NCBI RefSeq assembly: GCF_018069925.1
Contig: NZ_JAGPXB010000003.1
Coordinates: 241,042-305,041, forward strand
DNA: 64,000 bases
Direction: 5' to 3'
Source of the DNA: Flavobacterium erciyesense
GTDB taxonomy: Bacteria; Bacteroidota; Bacteroidia; Flavobacteriales; Flavobacteriaceae
A program made the translations under genes and the position numbers. Below the pieces are notes generated by a model. That model did not search any database. It was not told the origin of the DNA and was given only the letters and a program-made list of their open reading frames with translations. Positions within the stretch are counted from its first letter, which is position 1, and each line of letters begins with the position of its first letter. This document shows, piece after piece, positions 55,487-64,000 of this stretch.

Positions 55487-56593
55487 CTATTTTATACTAT
55501 TTTCAATTTTTCTCTGATTGATTCTGTTTTGTGCAATAGTCAATGCAGCATGATGCGTAGTCAAGTTGTTTGCTGTTGCAAAATCAAAAATCTCTAAAGT
55601 TGTATTGTAAATATTTTCTGTTTTACGCATGATTTCTTCTTTACCATAGTGCGCTAACTCAGCATAAACATTGATAATTCCACCCGCATTGATTAAGAAA
55701 TCAGGTGCGTATAAAATTCCTCTTTCTTGCAAAATAGCTCCGTGAACATTTTCATCAGCCAACTGATTGTTTGCTGCACCGGCAATAACTTTTGCATTGA
55801 TTTTATAAACCGTATCATTGTTTATAGTTGCTCCCATTGCACATGGCGCATAAATATCAACATCGGCAGTGTAAACATCTTCTCCACGGTAAATTTGAGC
55901 TTGGTATTTTGAGCTTACTTCGGATAATTTTTCTTCATTGATGTCAGCAATCGTAACTATTGCACCCTCTTTTGATAAATACTCCACCAGTGATTCTCCA
56001 ACGTGTCCAATTCCTTGTACCAATACTTTTTTACCACTCAATACATCAGATCCAAATTGTTGCTTAGCAGCTGCTTTCATTCCAAGATACACACCGTAAG
56101 CTGTAATTGGCGAAGGGTTTCCTGCACCACCGCGTGACTCCGAAATACCAGTTACATAAGGAGTAACATCTCTAACCAAATCCATATCAGCAGTTTCCAT
56201 TCCTACATCTTCCGCCGTAATATAACGTCCGCTTAATGAATGTACGAACTCTCCAAATTTACGCATCAACTCAGGTGTTTTTTGTGTTTTGGCATCACCA
56301 ATAATAACAGCTTTACCTCCACCAATATTCAAACCAGTGATTGCTGATTTAAAAGTCATTCCTCTTGACAAGCGCAAAACATCATTCAAGGCATCCCACT
56401 CATTGGCATAATTAAACATTCTAGTACCGCCCAAAGCAGGTCCCATTACTGAATTATGAATACCAATAATTGCTTTTAAACCCGTATCTTTGTCGTTGCA
56501 AAAAACAATTTGTTCGTGATCATCAAATGACAATTGACCAAATACCGGATCCATTTTTTGAAGTTCCTTTCCAGTTGTGAAAGCTGCATTCAT
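55487..56593 (-). CDS. Glu/Leu/Phe/Val dehydrogenase
   Basis: A 368-residue amino-acid dehydrogenase that deaminates branched-chain (leucine-type) or other hydrophobic amino acids with NAD. The catalytic Lys region GGGKAVIIGDAKT and the Rossmann VQGIGHVGESLVEYLSKEG are clear. Length fits leucine dehydrogenase rather than the longer glutamate enzymes. Start ATG at 56593. It may feed the catabolic route ending with HMG-CoA lyase (49177). Confidence 0.92.
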   Translation of the reverse strand: MNAAFTTGKELQKMDPVFGQLSFDDHEQIVFCNDKDTGLKAIIGIHNSVMGPALGGTRMFNYANEWDALNDVLRLSRGMTFKSAITGLNIGGGKAVIIGDAKTQKTPELMRKFGEFVHSLSGRYITAEDVGMETADMDLVRDVTPYVTGISESRGGAGNPSPITAYGVYLGMKAAAKQQFGSDVLSGKKVLVQGIGHVGESLVEYLSKEGAIVTIADINEEKLSEVSSKYQAQIYRGEDVYTADVDIYAPCAMGATINNDTVYKINAKVIAGAANNQLADENVHGAILQERGILYAPDFLINAGGIINVYAELAHYGKEEIMRKTENIYNTTLEIFDFATANNLTTHHAALTIAQNRINQRKIENSIK

Positions 56594-56796
56594 AGTGTAA
56601 GTTTTTATAGTGATAAAATTATGAATTTGTCAAAAAGACATTTCAAATGTAAACAAATAATACAAAAACCATGCATTTTGATATAAAAAACAGCAAATCA
56701 GCAATTTTACAGATTTAAAAAATAAGCAACACTATCAACTAAATAAGCATTTTATCACAAGATAAAATCCATTTCAACACAGAATTTTAAACAAAA

Positions 56797-58557
56797 ATGA
56801 AAGAATTACGTTATTTAAATAAATATTTCGTCAAATACAAATACAGCTTTTTATTGGGAATTCTCTTTACGATTATTGCCCAAATTTTCATGTTGTACAC
56901 CCCAAAACTTATCAGTCAATCTTTTAAAGCGATTGAGGCTTTCGCCAAAGACACAACGGTACCCAAAGACGTAATTTATGAGGAGTTAGTTTCTAATATC
57001 CTGATGATCATCGCAACTACAATTGTAGCTGGATTTTTAACTTTTTTGATGCGCCAAACACTTATTGTGATGTCTAGGCATATCGAATTTGATTTGAAAA
57101 ATGAGGTTTTCCGACAGTATGAAAATTTATCTCAGAATTTTTACAAACAAAACCGAACGGGCGATTTAATGAACCGCATTAGCGAGGACGTTTCTAAAGT
57201 GCGTATGTACGTGGGTCCAGCGGTGATGTACACCATCAATACCGTTTTTAGATTTGCCATTGTAATTGTGTACATGTACAACGTTTCGCCAACTTTAACA
57301 TTGTACACCTTGTTGCCGTTGCCGATTTTGTCCTATGCAATTTTCAAATTGAGTTCGGAAATCAACGTTCGAAGTACCATTTTCCAGCAGTATCTTTCAA
57401 AAGTATCTAGTTTTTCGCAAGAAATTTTTTCTGGCATTCGTGTCATAAAAGCCTATTCACTCGAAGAACAACATCAAGCCAATATGGTTGATTTAGCAAC
57501 CGAAAGTAAAAATAAAAGTTTGAGCTTGGCCAAAGTACAATCGTTATTCGGTCCTTTAATGTTGGCCTTAATCGGCATCAGTAACTTGGTGGTGATTTAT
57601 TTCGGCGGGATGATGTATATCGATGGAACAATAAAAAGTATTGGTATTATTGCTGAATTTATTTTGTACGTGAACATGCTGACTTGGCCTGTAGCCTCAT
57701 TAGGTTGGGTATCGTCAATGGTGCAAGAAGCAGAAGCTTCGCAAAAGCGACTCAATGAATTTTTAAAAATCGAACCTGAAATTCAAAACAATACGACTCA
57801 AAAATCAATTATCGAAGGCGCAATAGTTTTTGACAATGTGAGCTACACCTACGAAGACACGAATATCACAGCATTGCATAACATCTCTTTTACGGTTAAA
57901 AAAGGAGAAACATTAGCGATTTTAGGAAAAACCGGATCTGGTAAGTCTACCATTTTATCCCTCATTTCAAGAATGTACGATGTTACTAGCGGTAAAATTT
58001 CTATTGATGGCAATGAAATTAGTACCGTTAACTTATTCGATTTACGAAACAGTATTGGTATTGTTCCACAGGATGCGTTCCTGTTTTCGGATAGTATCAA
58101 AAATAACATTAAGTTTGGAAAAGAGAACGCAACGGACGACGAAGTACAAAATGCAGCAAAAAGCGCCGTAGTGCATGACAACATTATGGGCTTTAACAAA
58201 CAATACGATACCGTTTTGGGCGAGCGTGGAATTACACTTTCAGGCGGACAAAAACAGCGCGTATCGATTGCGAGAGCCATCATTAAAAACCCACCAATTT
58301 TACTCTTCGATGACTGCTTATCTGCGGTAGATACGGAGACGGAAGAGACTATTTTGAACAACTTGTTTCAAATTTGCAAAGACAAAACAACAATCATTGT
58401 GAGTCACCGTATTTCATCTGCTAAAAATGCCGATAGAATTCTGATTGTAGACAACGGACAAATCATTCAACAAGGTTCTCATAATCAATTGATAAATGAA
58501 GAAGGTTATTATGCCGACTTATATTTGAAACAACTTTCGGAAAAAGAAATGCTGTAA
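56797..58557 (+). CDS. ABC transporter, fused permease and ATPase
   Basis: A 586-residue type-IV ABC exporter half: six helices (about 15-310) followed by an ATPase domain with Walker A GKTGSGKSTIL, signature LSGGQKQRVSIARAI, Walker B ILLFDDCLSAVD and the H-loop VSHRISS. The class includes lipid and multidrug exporters (MsbA/LmrA-like). Substrate unknown. Start ATG at 56797. Confidence 0.92.
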   Translation: MKELRYLNKYFVKYKYSFLLGILFTIIAQIFMLYTPKLISQSFKAIEAFAKDTTVPKDVIYEELVSNILMIIATTIVAGFLTFLMRQTLIVMSRHIEFDLKNEVFRQYENLSQNFYKQNRTGDLMNRISEDVSKVRMYVGPAVMYTINTVFRFAIVIVYMYNVSPTLTLYTLLPLPILSYAIFKLSSEINVRSTIFQQYLSKVSSFSQEIFSGIRVIKAYSLEEQHQANMVDLATESKNKSLSLAKVQSLFGPLMLALIGISNLVVIYFGGMMYIDGTIKSIGIIAEFILYVNMLTWPVASLGWVSSMVQEAEASQKRLNEFLKIEPEIQNNTTQKSIIEGAIVFDNVSYTYEDTNITALHNISFTVKKGETLAILGKTGSGKSTILSLISRMYDVTSGKISIDGNEISTVNLFDLRNSIGIVPQDAFLFSDSIKNNIKFGKENATDDEVQNAAKSAVVHDNIMGFNKQYDTVLGERGITLSGGQKQRVSIARAIIKNPPILLFDDCLSAVDTETEETILNNLFQICKDKTTIIVSHRISSAKNADRILIVDNGQIIQQGSHNQLINEEGYYADLYLKQLSEKEML

Positions 58558-58628
58558 ATGTTGGATAATCCATATTTTTTATAGATTTTTGGAAGCTAGT
58601 TAACAACCATAAATTGACTGAAAGGATT

Positions 58629-59009
58629 ATGAGAGAACATGACATGTTAGAAAAAGAGGAGATTTTTTCTAAAGTTTTAAGAGCTGGAAGAAGAACTTAT
58701 TTCTTTGATGTGAGAGCAACTAAAGCAGACGATTACTACATTACCATCACTGAAAGTAAAAAATTTACTGAAGAAGACGGTTCTTTTCATTTTAAAAAAC
58801 ACAAAATCTACTTGTATAAAGAAGATTTTGCTGCCTTTGCGGAGATTTTAGAAGAAATGACCTCTTACGTTTTAAACCATAAAGGCGAAGAAGTAATTTC
58901 AGAAAGACATCAAAAAGATTTCAAAAAAGAATATGCAACCGAACGTTTTGAAGACGATGCATTACCACAAACATCAAACTTTACCGATTTAGATTTTGAT
59001 GATATTTAA
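58629..59009 (+). CDS. DUF3276 (PUR-alpha-like) protein
   Basis: A 126-residue protein of the DUF3276 family, which has a PUR-like single-stranded nucleic-acid-binding fold known from Bacteroidetes and Borrelia (BpuR). The repeats KVLRAGRRTYFFDVRATKAD and KKHKIYLYKEDFAAFAEIL fit this fold. ATG at 58629, preceded by AAAGGA, is chosen over a TTG upstream. An ATG at 58644 is also possible. Confidence 0.85.
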   Translation: MREHDMLEKEEIFSKVLRAGRRTYFFDVRATKADDYYITITESKKFTEEDGSFHFKKHKIYLYKEDFAAFAEILEEMTSYVLNHKGEEVISERHQKDFKKEYATERFEDDALPQTSNFTDLDFDDI

Positions 59010-59030
59010 TTTTCAGTTACTTACTTACCC

Positions 59031-59072
59031 AAAAAAAGTCCAAGAAATTCAATTTTTTTGGACTTTTTTTAT
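59031..59072 (+). terminator. Terminator after DUF3276
   Basis: AAAAAAAGTCCAA pairs with TTGGACTTTTTTT across a 14-base loop. Confidence 0.85.
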
Positions 59073-59099
59073 TCCTATACTAATCTATTTTAAAGCCCC

Positions 59100-59921
59100 A
59101 TGACAACACCTTTAGTAAGTACACAGTGGCTTTTGGAGCACTTGCACGATCCTGACCTTATCTTATTTGATGCCACGGCCAATGAGAATCAGGCACAGCT
59201 ACAGCTTGATCATACCGAAATAGAAATTGAAAGCAGTCGTTTTTTTGATCTCAAAAATAACTTCAGTAAAAAAAACAGCACTCTGCCAAACATGCTGCTT
59301 CATCCTGATGATTTTGAAAAAGAAGCGCGTGCACTTGGAATTAATAATTCGAGTAAGATTGTAATTTATGATCGTTTAGGAATCTATTTTAGTCCCAGAG
59401 TTTGGTGGATGTTCTCGATCATGGGAGCACAACAAGTAGCGGTATTAAACGGCGGTTTGCCCGAATGGATTAAAAATGGTTTCCCTACACAAGCAAAAAC
59501 CAAAAAAAAGAGGTTTACCACCGGCGATTTTACTACACAATTCTGCGAGAATGCGGTTCGTAGTAAAGAGGAAATACTTGCAAATCTGAACACGAAAACT
59601 GAAATTATCATCGACGCCCGCGAAACAAATCGATTTGAAGGAAAAGTACAAGAAACTCGCAAAGGACTTCGTTCTGGTCATATTCCCGAATCAATAAATA
59701 TTCCTTACACAAACGTGCTGAAGGATGGGAAGTTCAAAACAATTCTAGAATTGAAGGAAGTGCTACCTCAACTTAATAAACCTGCCATTTTTAGTTGCGG
59801 CTCCGGAATCACGGCTTGCATTACCTTGCTCGCTTTTGAACTTATTCAACAAAAAAACAACTCGGTTTATGATGGCTCTTGGACAGAATGGGGTTCATAC
59901 AATAACTTACCATTAGCATAA
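59100..59921 (+). CDS. Sulfurtransferase, 3-mercaptopyruvate type
   Basis: A 273-residue protein with two rhodanese domains. The active-site loop FSCGSGITACI (Cys near 234) matches 3-mercaptopyruvate sulfurtransferases (CGSGxTA) better than thiosulfate enzymes. The first, inactive domain holds GIYFSPRVWWMF and VLNGGLPEWIKNG. It handles sulfur from cysteine breakdown. Start ATG at 59100. Confidence 0.92.
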   Translation: MTTPLVSTQWLLEHLHDPDLILFDATANENQAQLQLDHTEIEIESSRFFDLKNNFSKKNSTLPNMLLHPDDFEKEARALGINNSSKIVIYDRLGIYFSPRVWWMFSIMGAQQVAVLNGGLPEWIKNGFPTQAKTKKKRFTTGDFTTQFCENAVRSKEEILANLNTKTEIIIDARETNRFEGKVQETRKGLRSGHIPESINIPYTNVLKDGKFKTILELKEVLPQLNKPAIFSCGSGITACITLLAFELIQQKNNSVYDGSWTEWGSYNNLPLA

Positions 59922-59927
59922 AAACAC

Positions 59928-60281
59928 TTAACCAATTCGCAATCCATTTTCAACCTTAAAATCGGGTGCAAGCAAAACAATGTCGCCTTCAGCTCCTACT
60001 GATCCTAAAACCAAACATTCGCTAAAAAATTTCCCAATTTGTTTCCTAGGAAAATTGACTACAGCTACAATTTGTCGGTGTAATAAATCTTCTTTTTGAT
60101 ATCGTTGGGTAATTTGTGCCGATGATTTTTTAATACCAATTTCGCTCCCAAAATCAATTGTCAATTGATAAGCCGGTTTTCGGGCTTCGGGAAAATCGTT
60201 TACTGCGGTAATTGTCCCTACACGCATTTCTACTTTTTCAAATTCGCTCCATGCTAAAGGTGTATTGCTCTGTGATTCCAT
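59928..60281 (-). CDS. csaA: tRNA-binding protein CsaA-like
   Basis: A 117-residue OB-fold protein (EMAP II-like / CsaA) with FEKVEMRVGTITAVNDFPEA, SSAQIT and FPRKQIGKFFSECLVLGS. It binds tRNA or acts as a chaperone in relatives. Start ATG at 60281. It converges with the sulfurtransferase gene with a 6-bp gap. Confidence 0.92.
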   Translation of the reverse strand: MESQSNTPLAWSEFEKVEMRVGTITAVNDFPEARKPAYQLTIDFGSEIGIKKSSAQITQRYQKEDLLHRQIVAVVNFPRKQIGKFFSECLVLGSVGAEGDIVLLAPDFKVENGLRIG

Positions 60282-60314
60282 TATTTATTATTTTTTTTGT
60301 TTACCAATAATACA

Positions 60315-60348
60315 AAAAAACTCCCAAAACTTTCGTCTTGGGAGTCGC
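60315..60348 (-). terminator. Terminator after the PPIase gene
   Basis: ACTCCCAA at 60320-60327 pairs with TTGGGAGT at 60338-60345. On the minus strand T residues follow. It lies downstream of the peptidyl-prolyl isomerase gene. Confidence 0.75.
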
Positions 60349-60371
60349 TTTATCAGATTAGAAAAATGTAA

Positions 60372-61304
60372 TTACTTTACATCCATTAATTCTACATCAA
60401 AAATAAGGGTAGCATTTGGTGGAATAACTCCTCCAGCTCCTCTTGGTCCGTATCCTAAGTCAGATGGAATTACAAAACGAGCCTTATCTCCTACTCGCAA
60501 TAATGCAATACCTTCGTCCCATCCTTCGATTACTTGACCTTGACCCAATTTAAATTCGATTGGCTTTTTTCTTGGGTATGATGAATCAAAAACTTTACCA
60601 TTGTCTAATGAACCTTGGTAATGAACAGAAACTGTTTTTCCGTTTTCAGCTTGTTTTCCATCACCTTTTTGAATGAATTGGTAACGCAAACCACTTGCTG
60701 TTTTTTCAAAACCAGCAGCTAACTTTTCCATTGCCGCCTCTGCTTCTGCTTTTAATGCTGCGTCTCTTTTGTTGCGCTCTCCTTTAAAAGTAATAAAAGC
60801 CTCAATTGGATTCCAATTTTTAGCATCGTCACCTTCGCGAATAATTTCAATTGACTCTAGTGTATCACCTTGAGCAACAGCGTCAACAACCTCTTGTCCT
60901 TCAACAACATGACCAAATACGGTGTGTTTGTTATCCAACCAATCTGTATTTACGTGTGTAATGTAAAACTGAGAACCATTTGTTCCAGGTCCTGAATTGG
61001 CCATAGCCAAAACTCCTGGACGGTTGTGCTTTAAACTTGGGTGAAATTCATCATCAAATTTGTAACCTGGATCTCCAGTACCTGTTCCTAACGGACAACC
61101 ACCTTGAATCATGAAATCAGGAATAACGCGGTGAAATTTTAAACCATCGTAAAATTTAACTCCTTGTGGTTTAATTTTATTTTCTAAATTTCCTTCTGCC
61201 AATCCTACGAAGTTACCTACCGTTCCTGGTGTTAAATCGTGTGTGAGTTTTACTAAAATAGCACCCTTTGTGGTGTTGAATTTAGCATATATTCCGTTTT
61301 CCAT
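60372..61304 (-). CDS. Cyclophilin-FKBP fusion peptidyl-prolyl isomerase
   Basis: A 310-residue two-domain isomerase. The cyclophilin domain (about 1-165) has FHRVIPDFMIQGGCPLGTGT and PGVLAMANSGPGTNGSQFYI. A short Lys/Ala-rich linker leads to an FKBP domain (about 200-310) with GKTVSVHYQGSLDNGKVFDS and PSDLGYGPRGAGGVIPPNAT. No signal peptide, so it is cytoplasmic. The combination is a known bacterial fusion, common in Bacteroidetes. Confidence 0.93.
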   Translation of the reverse strand: MENGIYAKFNTTKGAILVKLTHDLTPGTVGNFVGLAEGNLENKIKPQGVKFYDGLKFHRVIPDFMIQGGCPLGTGTGDPGYKFDDEFHPSLKHNRPGVLAMANSGPGTNGSQFYITHVNTDWLDNKHTVFGHVVEGQEVVDAVAQGDTLESIEIIREGDDAKNWNPIEAFITFKGERNKRDAALKAEAEAAMEKLAAGFEKTASGLRYQFIQKGDGKQAENGKTVSVHYQGSLDNGKVFDSSYPRKKPIEFKLGQGQVIEGWDEGIALLRVGDKARFVIPSDLGYGPRGAGGVIPPNATLIFDVELMDVK

Positions 61305-61456
61305 TTTTTATGATTTTTATTGAAGTGCAAATTTACGAAAATAAATTTAAAAAGGGAATTGGCGATTATTTGATTAAAAAGCCGCAAAGAAAGCCACGAT
61401 TAAAACCAATTTTAGTTTGGATTTGATTTGCAGTATAATTACTAGCAGCGCGATTC

Positions 61457-61819
61457 TTATTTGTATTTTTGTTCATTTTCCTCAACCCTAAAAAGTACCA
61501 TTTTTTCAATCAAATCATAAGGAATTGGTTGATTTAACGGAAACTGTACAGATCCTTTTCCTTGCTTGTATTTTGACAAAGCTTCTCTAAATTCTGAGTG
61601 ACCAGTTGGTGTGGCATAAAAGCCTATATGATTTTTGAATCCCCCAAAATACACCAAGGGTTTGCCATATGTTTTGTAAGCAGGCATTCCGTACGAAATA
61701 CTTTCAACAGCTGTTGGCGCATTTTTAATAATTGTCAACCGAATATTCTCCAAAAGTAATTGCATCGCTTGAGGAAATGATTTTATGTATTCGTCTACAG
61801 ATTGAAAATCAGTTTTCAT
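61457..61819 (-). CDS. DUF1801 (YdhG-like) protein
   Basis: A 120-residue protein of the DUF1801/iron-chaperone-like family: TIIKNAPTAVESISYGMPAY and KNHIGFYATPTGHSEFREAL are typical. Function in bacteria is unknown. It stands alone, preceded by a 245-bp AT-rich gap without other genes. Confidence 0.87.
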   Translation of the reverse strand: MKTDFQSVDEYIKSFPQAMQLLLENIRLTIIKNAPTAVESISYGMPAYKTYGKPLVYFGGFKNHIGFYATPTGHSEFREALSKYKQGKGSVQFPLNQPIPYDLIEKMVLFRVEENEQKYK

Positions 61820-62065
61820 GTTTTCTTTTCGTGATGATATTGGCGTTTGAGGTTGCTAATGCCAAATTAAGATTTATCTTGTGGGTACTCACTATTTTTT
61901 TAAAAAATTAAATGATGAATTTACTTAAAGCCAAATTACCATATTCATTTTTGTACTAGCAAAACCAAATAGTTTATAGATAAAACTGACTCAGGAAACT
62001 CAAATAATTTTTGTGTTTAGGATAAAGATAAACGCCAAATATCAGTTTACTATTATCTGGAAATT
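61820..62065. other. AT-rich gap
   Basis: No frame or repeat was seen. It should hold the promoter of the DUF1801 gene and the terminator of the protease gene. Confidence 0.4.
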
Positions 62066-63001
62066 TTATGCATCTACAGTAAACCATACTTGAATTAATC
62101 CATCTTGATAGTTGGCACTAGTTTGGCTTTTAAAAAAATTGTAACTTATCCAACAATAACCAGAATTACCCCAAAATTCGCCCCATGAGTTTACCACTTT
62201 GAAGGCATTTAGATTATCATCATAACCTGTAATTAGCATGGCATGATTGCCGAAATGAAAATCAGAATTATAATCATTATAAATAAATATGTTGTTTGAA
62301 TTTCTTGGGACAGCATTTGCAAATTTTCTATCTAAATGCATTCCTATAACTAATGGTTTACCACCATAAATTAATTTTTTGCATTTCTCTATAACTTCAT
62401 TTTCTGAGGAAAGATTTCTTAATTCCACATTATGATAGCTCAAAATTTTATTGCTTTGAGCAATACTATTTTGATTAGCATTTGGTAAAACCGAACAAGA
62501 ACTTGTGGAAACAGGAAAATTTGAAATTGAAATAGCGCCTTTCGTTCTTAACAATTCAAGAGCTGAAATAATACAGGACCCTCTCAAGCAATCATTTGAA
62601 ACTTTAGTTTGATTGTAGGTATAACTTGGAGACATTATTGTTGATGGAGAATAAGCCGTGTTATGTTGAATTTTTTCTTGATAACTTTTTAAGTAGTAGG
62701 TTGTTGCCCAAGCAGTACAACTTCCAATGCTTCCTTGACTTGAAACAGGAGGCATTAAATTTGATAAATCATATTGATTTGGATAATTACTTTGTAAACT
62801 AGAATAATCAAACGGTGAAACAACTGCACCGAGACCAACACATCCGCCAGACTCTAGTAATCCACTTGCTTTTGGATCTTTACTATAATCAACTTCTATA
62901 TTTTGCTCATTAAAAAAACCAGAGTCTATTGGCTCATTTTGACAGCCGGTTAATAAAAAACCAAAGACAAAAAAACTGGCAACTTTAATTACTTTATTCA
63001 T
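62066..63001 (-). CDS. Papain-like (C1) cysteine protease lipoprotein
   Basis: A 311-residue predicted lipoprotein (MNKVIKVASFFVFGFLLTGC, Cys20) with a C1-type peptidase domain. The oxyanion Gln and catalytic Cys are in SSQGSIGSCTAWATTYYLKS near 92, the His in GNHAMLITGYD near 253 and the Asn in VNSWGEFWGNSGYCWIS near 270. The pro-region is short. It is probably exposed in the periplasm or on the cell surface. No inhibitor gene is adjacent. Confidence 0.9.
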   Translation of the reverse strand: MNKVIKVASFFVFGFLLTGCQNEPIDSGFFNEQNIEVDYSKDPKASGLLESGGCVGLGAVVSPFDYSSLQSNYPNQYDLSNLMPPVSSQGSIGSCTAWATTYYLKSYQEKIQHNTAYSPSTIMSPSYTYNQTKVSNDCLRGSCIISALELLRTKGAISISNFPVSTSSCSVLPNANQNSIAQSNKILSYHNVELRNLSSENEVIEKCKKLIYGGKPLVIGMHLDRKFANAVPRNSNNIFIYNDYNSDFHFGNHAMLITGYDDNLNAFKVVNSWGEFWGNSGYCWISYNFFKSQTSANYQDGLIQVWFTVDA

Positions 63002-63522
63002 AACTACTTTGTTATTTTGTTAAATATTATTTTTTTTTTGAGCTTTCCTTTTTATAAAAATGCTGTTAGTGTTTTGGTACTACGGCCGGATGGAGACTAT
63101 TACTACGCACTTTGTGGGGATCCTATGATTTTACATAAAATTCTGTTACAACACGAGTCAAAATTTTTAAAATTCAATAGGTGATTTATTGAATTTTCCT
63201 TCAAAGAATAACTATTCATTAGTACAATTAGATATTTTTTTTCTTCTTTACACTATCCATCTTTTTTAAGTCTTTAATCTGTTTTTTTGAATGATACAAA
63301 TCTCCAATTTCTTGACAATAAGTATTATTAAAATATTGGTCATCGCGGAGCTTTTGTTTTCTGTTTTACCAGAAAATGCAAAAATTAGCCAAAGTAATAA
63401 AATTAAGAACATTGCAATGCTCAAATATATAAATAATTAGTTACAAATCAAAAAACTATGTTTACGGCAAATGAATATTTTTCGTACTTGCACAAACGGA
63501 AACTATCTTGAAATACGCACGC
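63002..63522. other. Decayed intergenic stretch
   Basis: No intact gene was found. It holds a possible frameshifted small gene at 63228-63412 on the minus strand. The remainder is AT-rich with no clear signal. Confidence 0.4.
63228..63412 (-). pseudogene. Possible frameshifted small gene
   Basis: From ATG at 63412 one frame reads MFLILLLWLIFAFSGKTENK, a signal-peptide-like start. The continuation LRDDQYFNNTYCQEIGDLYH, then a Lys-rich end, is in another frame and stops at 63228. A single indel near residue 20 would join them. Homology unknown. Confidence 0.35.
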
Positions 63523-63603
63523 TCTAGCCCAGATAGCAGTGGAAATCCTTATGCGCCGGCTTTCGGCGTATAAGATTGTAACGTATAGCTGGATTAAGCT
63601 CCT
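63523..63603 (-). repeat. REP-like dispersed element, copy D
   Basis: On the minus strand, AGGAGCTTAATCCAGCTATA starts the element and GGATTTCCACTGCTATCTGG ends it, as in copy B. The inner hairpin ATACGCCGAAAGCCGGCGCAT is different. It is the shortest copy. Confidence 0.7.
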
Positions 63604-63881
63604 AAAGAAAAGTTTAATGGTTGAATTAGACGTTTGGATATTAGAAAATAGTAGCTGCACACCAACTGATTTGTATTTCGTAATGATTGCAAATCAGTAA
63701 CATAGTTTACACAATGAACCCGTTGGGCTTGGCGGAATGCTAAAAAAAGACAACGAAAATGGAGGACCAATTGGAAGAATCCAATAAACTTATTGTCAAT
63801 GATACGCTCAAAAATAGATTTGCGACACTCATGAGTTGAAGTCAGCACCACAGCTTGTACAAAAAAGCGGGACCACTGGTT
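63604..63881. other. Intergenic stretch, possibly gene debris
   Basis: Short frames only. One on the plus strand (63759-63839) reads MEDQLEESNKLIVNDTLKNR and stops soon after, perhaps the start of a lost gene. No assignment. Confidence 0.3.
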
Positions 63882-64000
63882 TTAAAAATTGACTTGCGCC
63901 TGGATACGCAACAAATTTCCGGCTTGTAAGTTGTCTTGTTTTAAAAAGTCTTCGTAACGTCTTTTTGCAATGGTATAATTGACCACTAATTCAAAGTTTT
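63882..64000 (-). CDS. C-terminal end of a probable outer-membrane beta-barrel
   Basis: Partial, cut by the window edge. Minus-strand codons read NFELVVNYTIAKRRYEDFLK, then QDNLQAGNLLRIQAQVNF and TAA at 63882. A final aromatic residue (Phe) after an alternating strand is the usual barrel-insertion signal of outer-membrane proteins. Family not determined. Confidence 0.5.
   Translation of the reverse strand, partial: NFELVVNYTIAKRRYEDFLKQDNLQAGNLLRIQAQVNF

Noticed and set aside
63850..63880. Sequence CTTGTACAAAAAAGC resembles a cloning recombination site (attB1 core)
   Set aside because: The match is short, the flanks do not fit, and the surrounding DNA is continuous genome-like sequence, so chance is more likely.
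1..64000. tRNA or rRNA genes
   Set aside because: No cloverleaf or rRNA-like conserved stretch was recognised by eye. A dedicated search with tRNAscan-SE or Infernal could not be run.

Overview
The window reads as a chromosomal stretch of a Flavobacteriaceae member, most likely Flavobacterium. The evidence is the low GC content, promoters with a TAnnTTTG -7 box, the rpmB-rpmG-DUF4295-ftsY block, bacillithiol (bshC), the long Bacteroidetes-type NusB, a cyclophilin-FKBP fusion, a SecA with a large insertion and no C-terminal zinc motif, DUF3276 and DUF5723 proteins, and many lipoproteins. No rRNA, tRNA, CRISPR array, intact transposase or integrase was seen.

Layout. 1-2130: a small membrane-protein gene with an attC-like element, then an MHS-type transporter. 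2169-24129: mostly housekeeping genes (bshC, ndk, ftsY, rpmG, rpmB, cinA, a histidine phosphotransfer protein, an FAH-family hydrolase, a DnaQ-like exonuclease, a 2-oxoacid dehydrogenase E2, a glycosyltransferase, ABC-F, Nudix, a methyltransferase, a LolD-like ATPase, ATP-grasp, a PduO-type adenosyltransferase, secA). Two short genes here are easy to miss: DUF4295 (50 aa) and a 59-aa membrane protein directly behind ftsY.

24130-39910: an accessory region. From 25427 to 29380, short same-strand genes for membrane proteins and lipoproteins alternate with 107-140 bp imperfect palindromes that open with an AAC-type motif and close with ACGTTR. They resemble integron attC sites, but no integrase is present. 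Next come two modules in which a Crp/Fnr-family regulator is followed by an enzyme gene with a dyad in its promoter. A 160-bp direct duplication then gives a GNAT acetyltransferase the promoter and first 27 codons of a neighbouring xenobiotic acetyltransferase gene. Gene remnants, two LVIVD-like lipoproteins and a lipoprotein-anchored MEMO protein follow.

39947-63001: core functions again (SpoU methyltransferase, sirtuin, purB, CPA2 antiporter, guaB, DUF5723 outer-membrane protein with a lipoprotein partner, HMG-CoA lyase, pyrD, pepT, a histone-H1-like Lys/Ala-rich protein, yajC, nusB, a branched-chain amino-acid dehydrogenase, ABC exporter, DUF3276, rhodanese, CsaA, PPIase, DUF1801, a papain-like lipoprotein). 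63002-64000 is mostly decayed DNA, ending in the 3' end of a probable outer-membrane barrel gene.

Five REP-like elements with a shared head and tail around a variable hairpin lie in intergenic DNA at 5122, 18706, 24200, 40711 and 63523.
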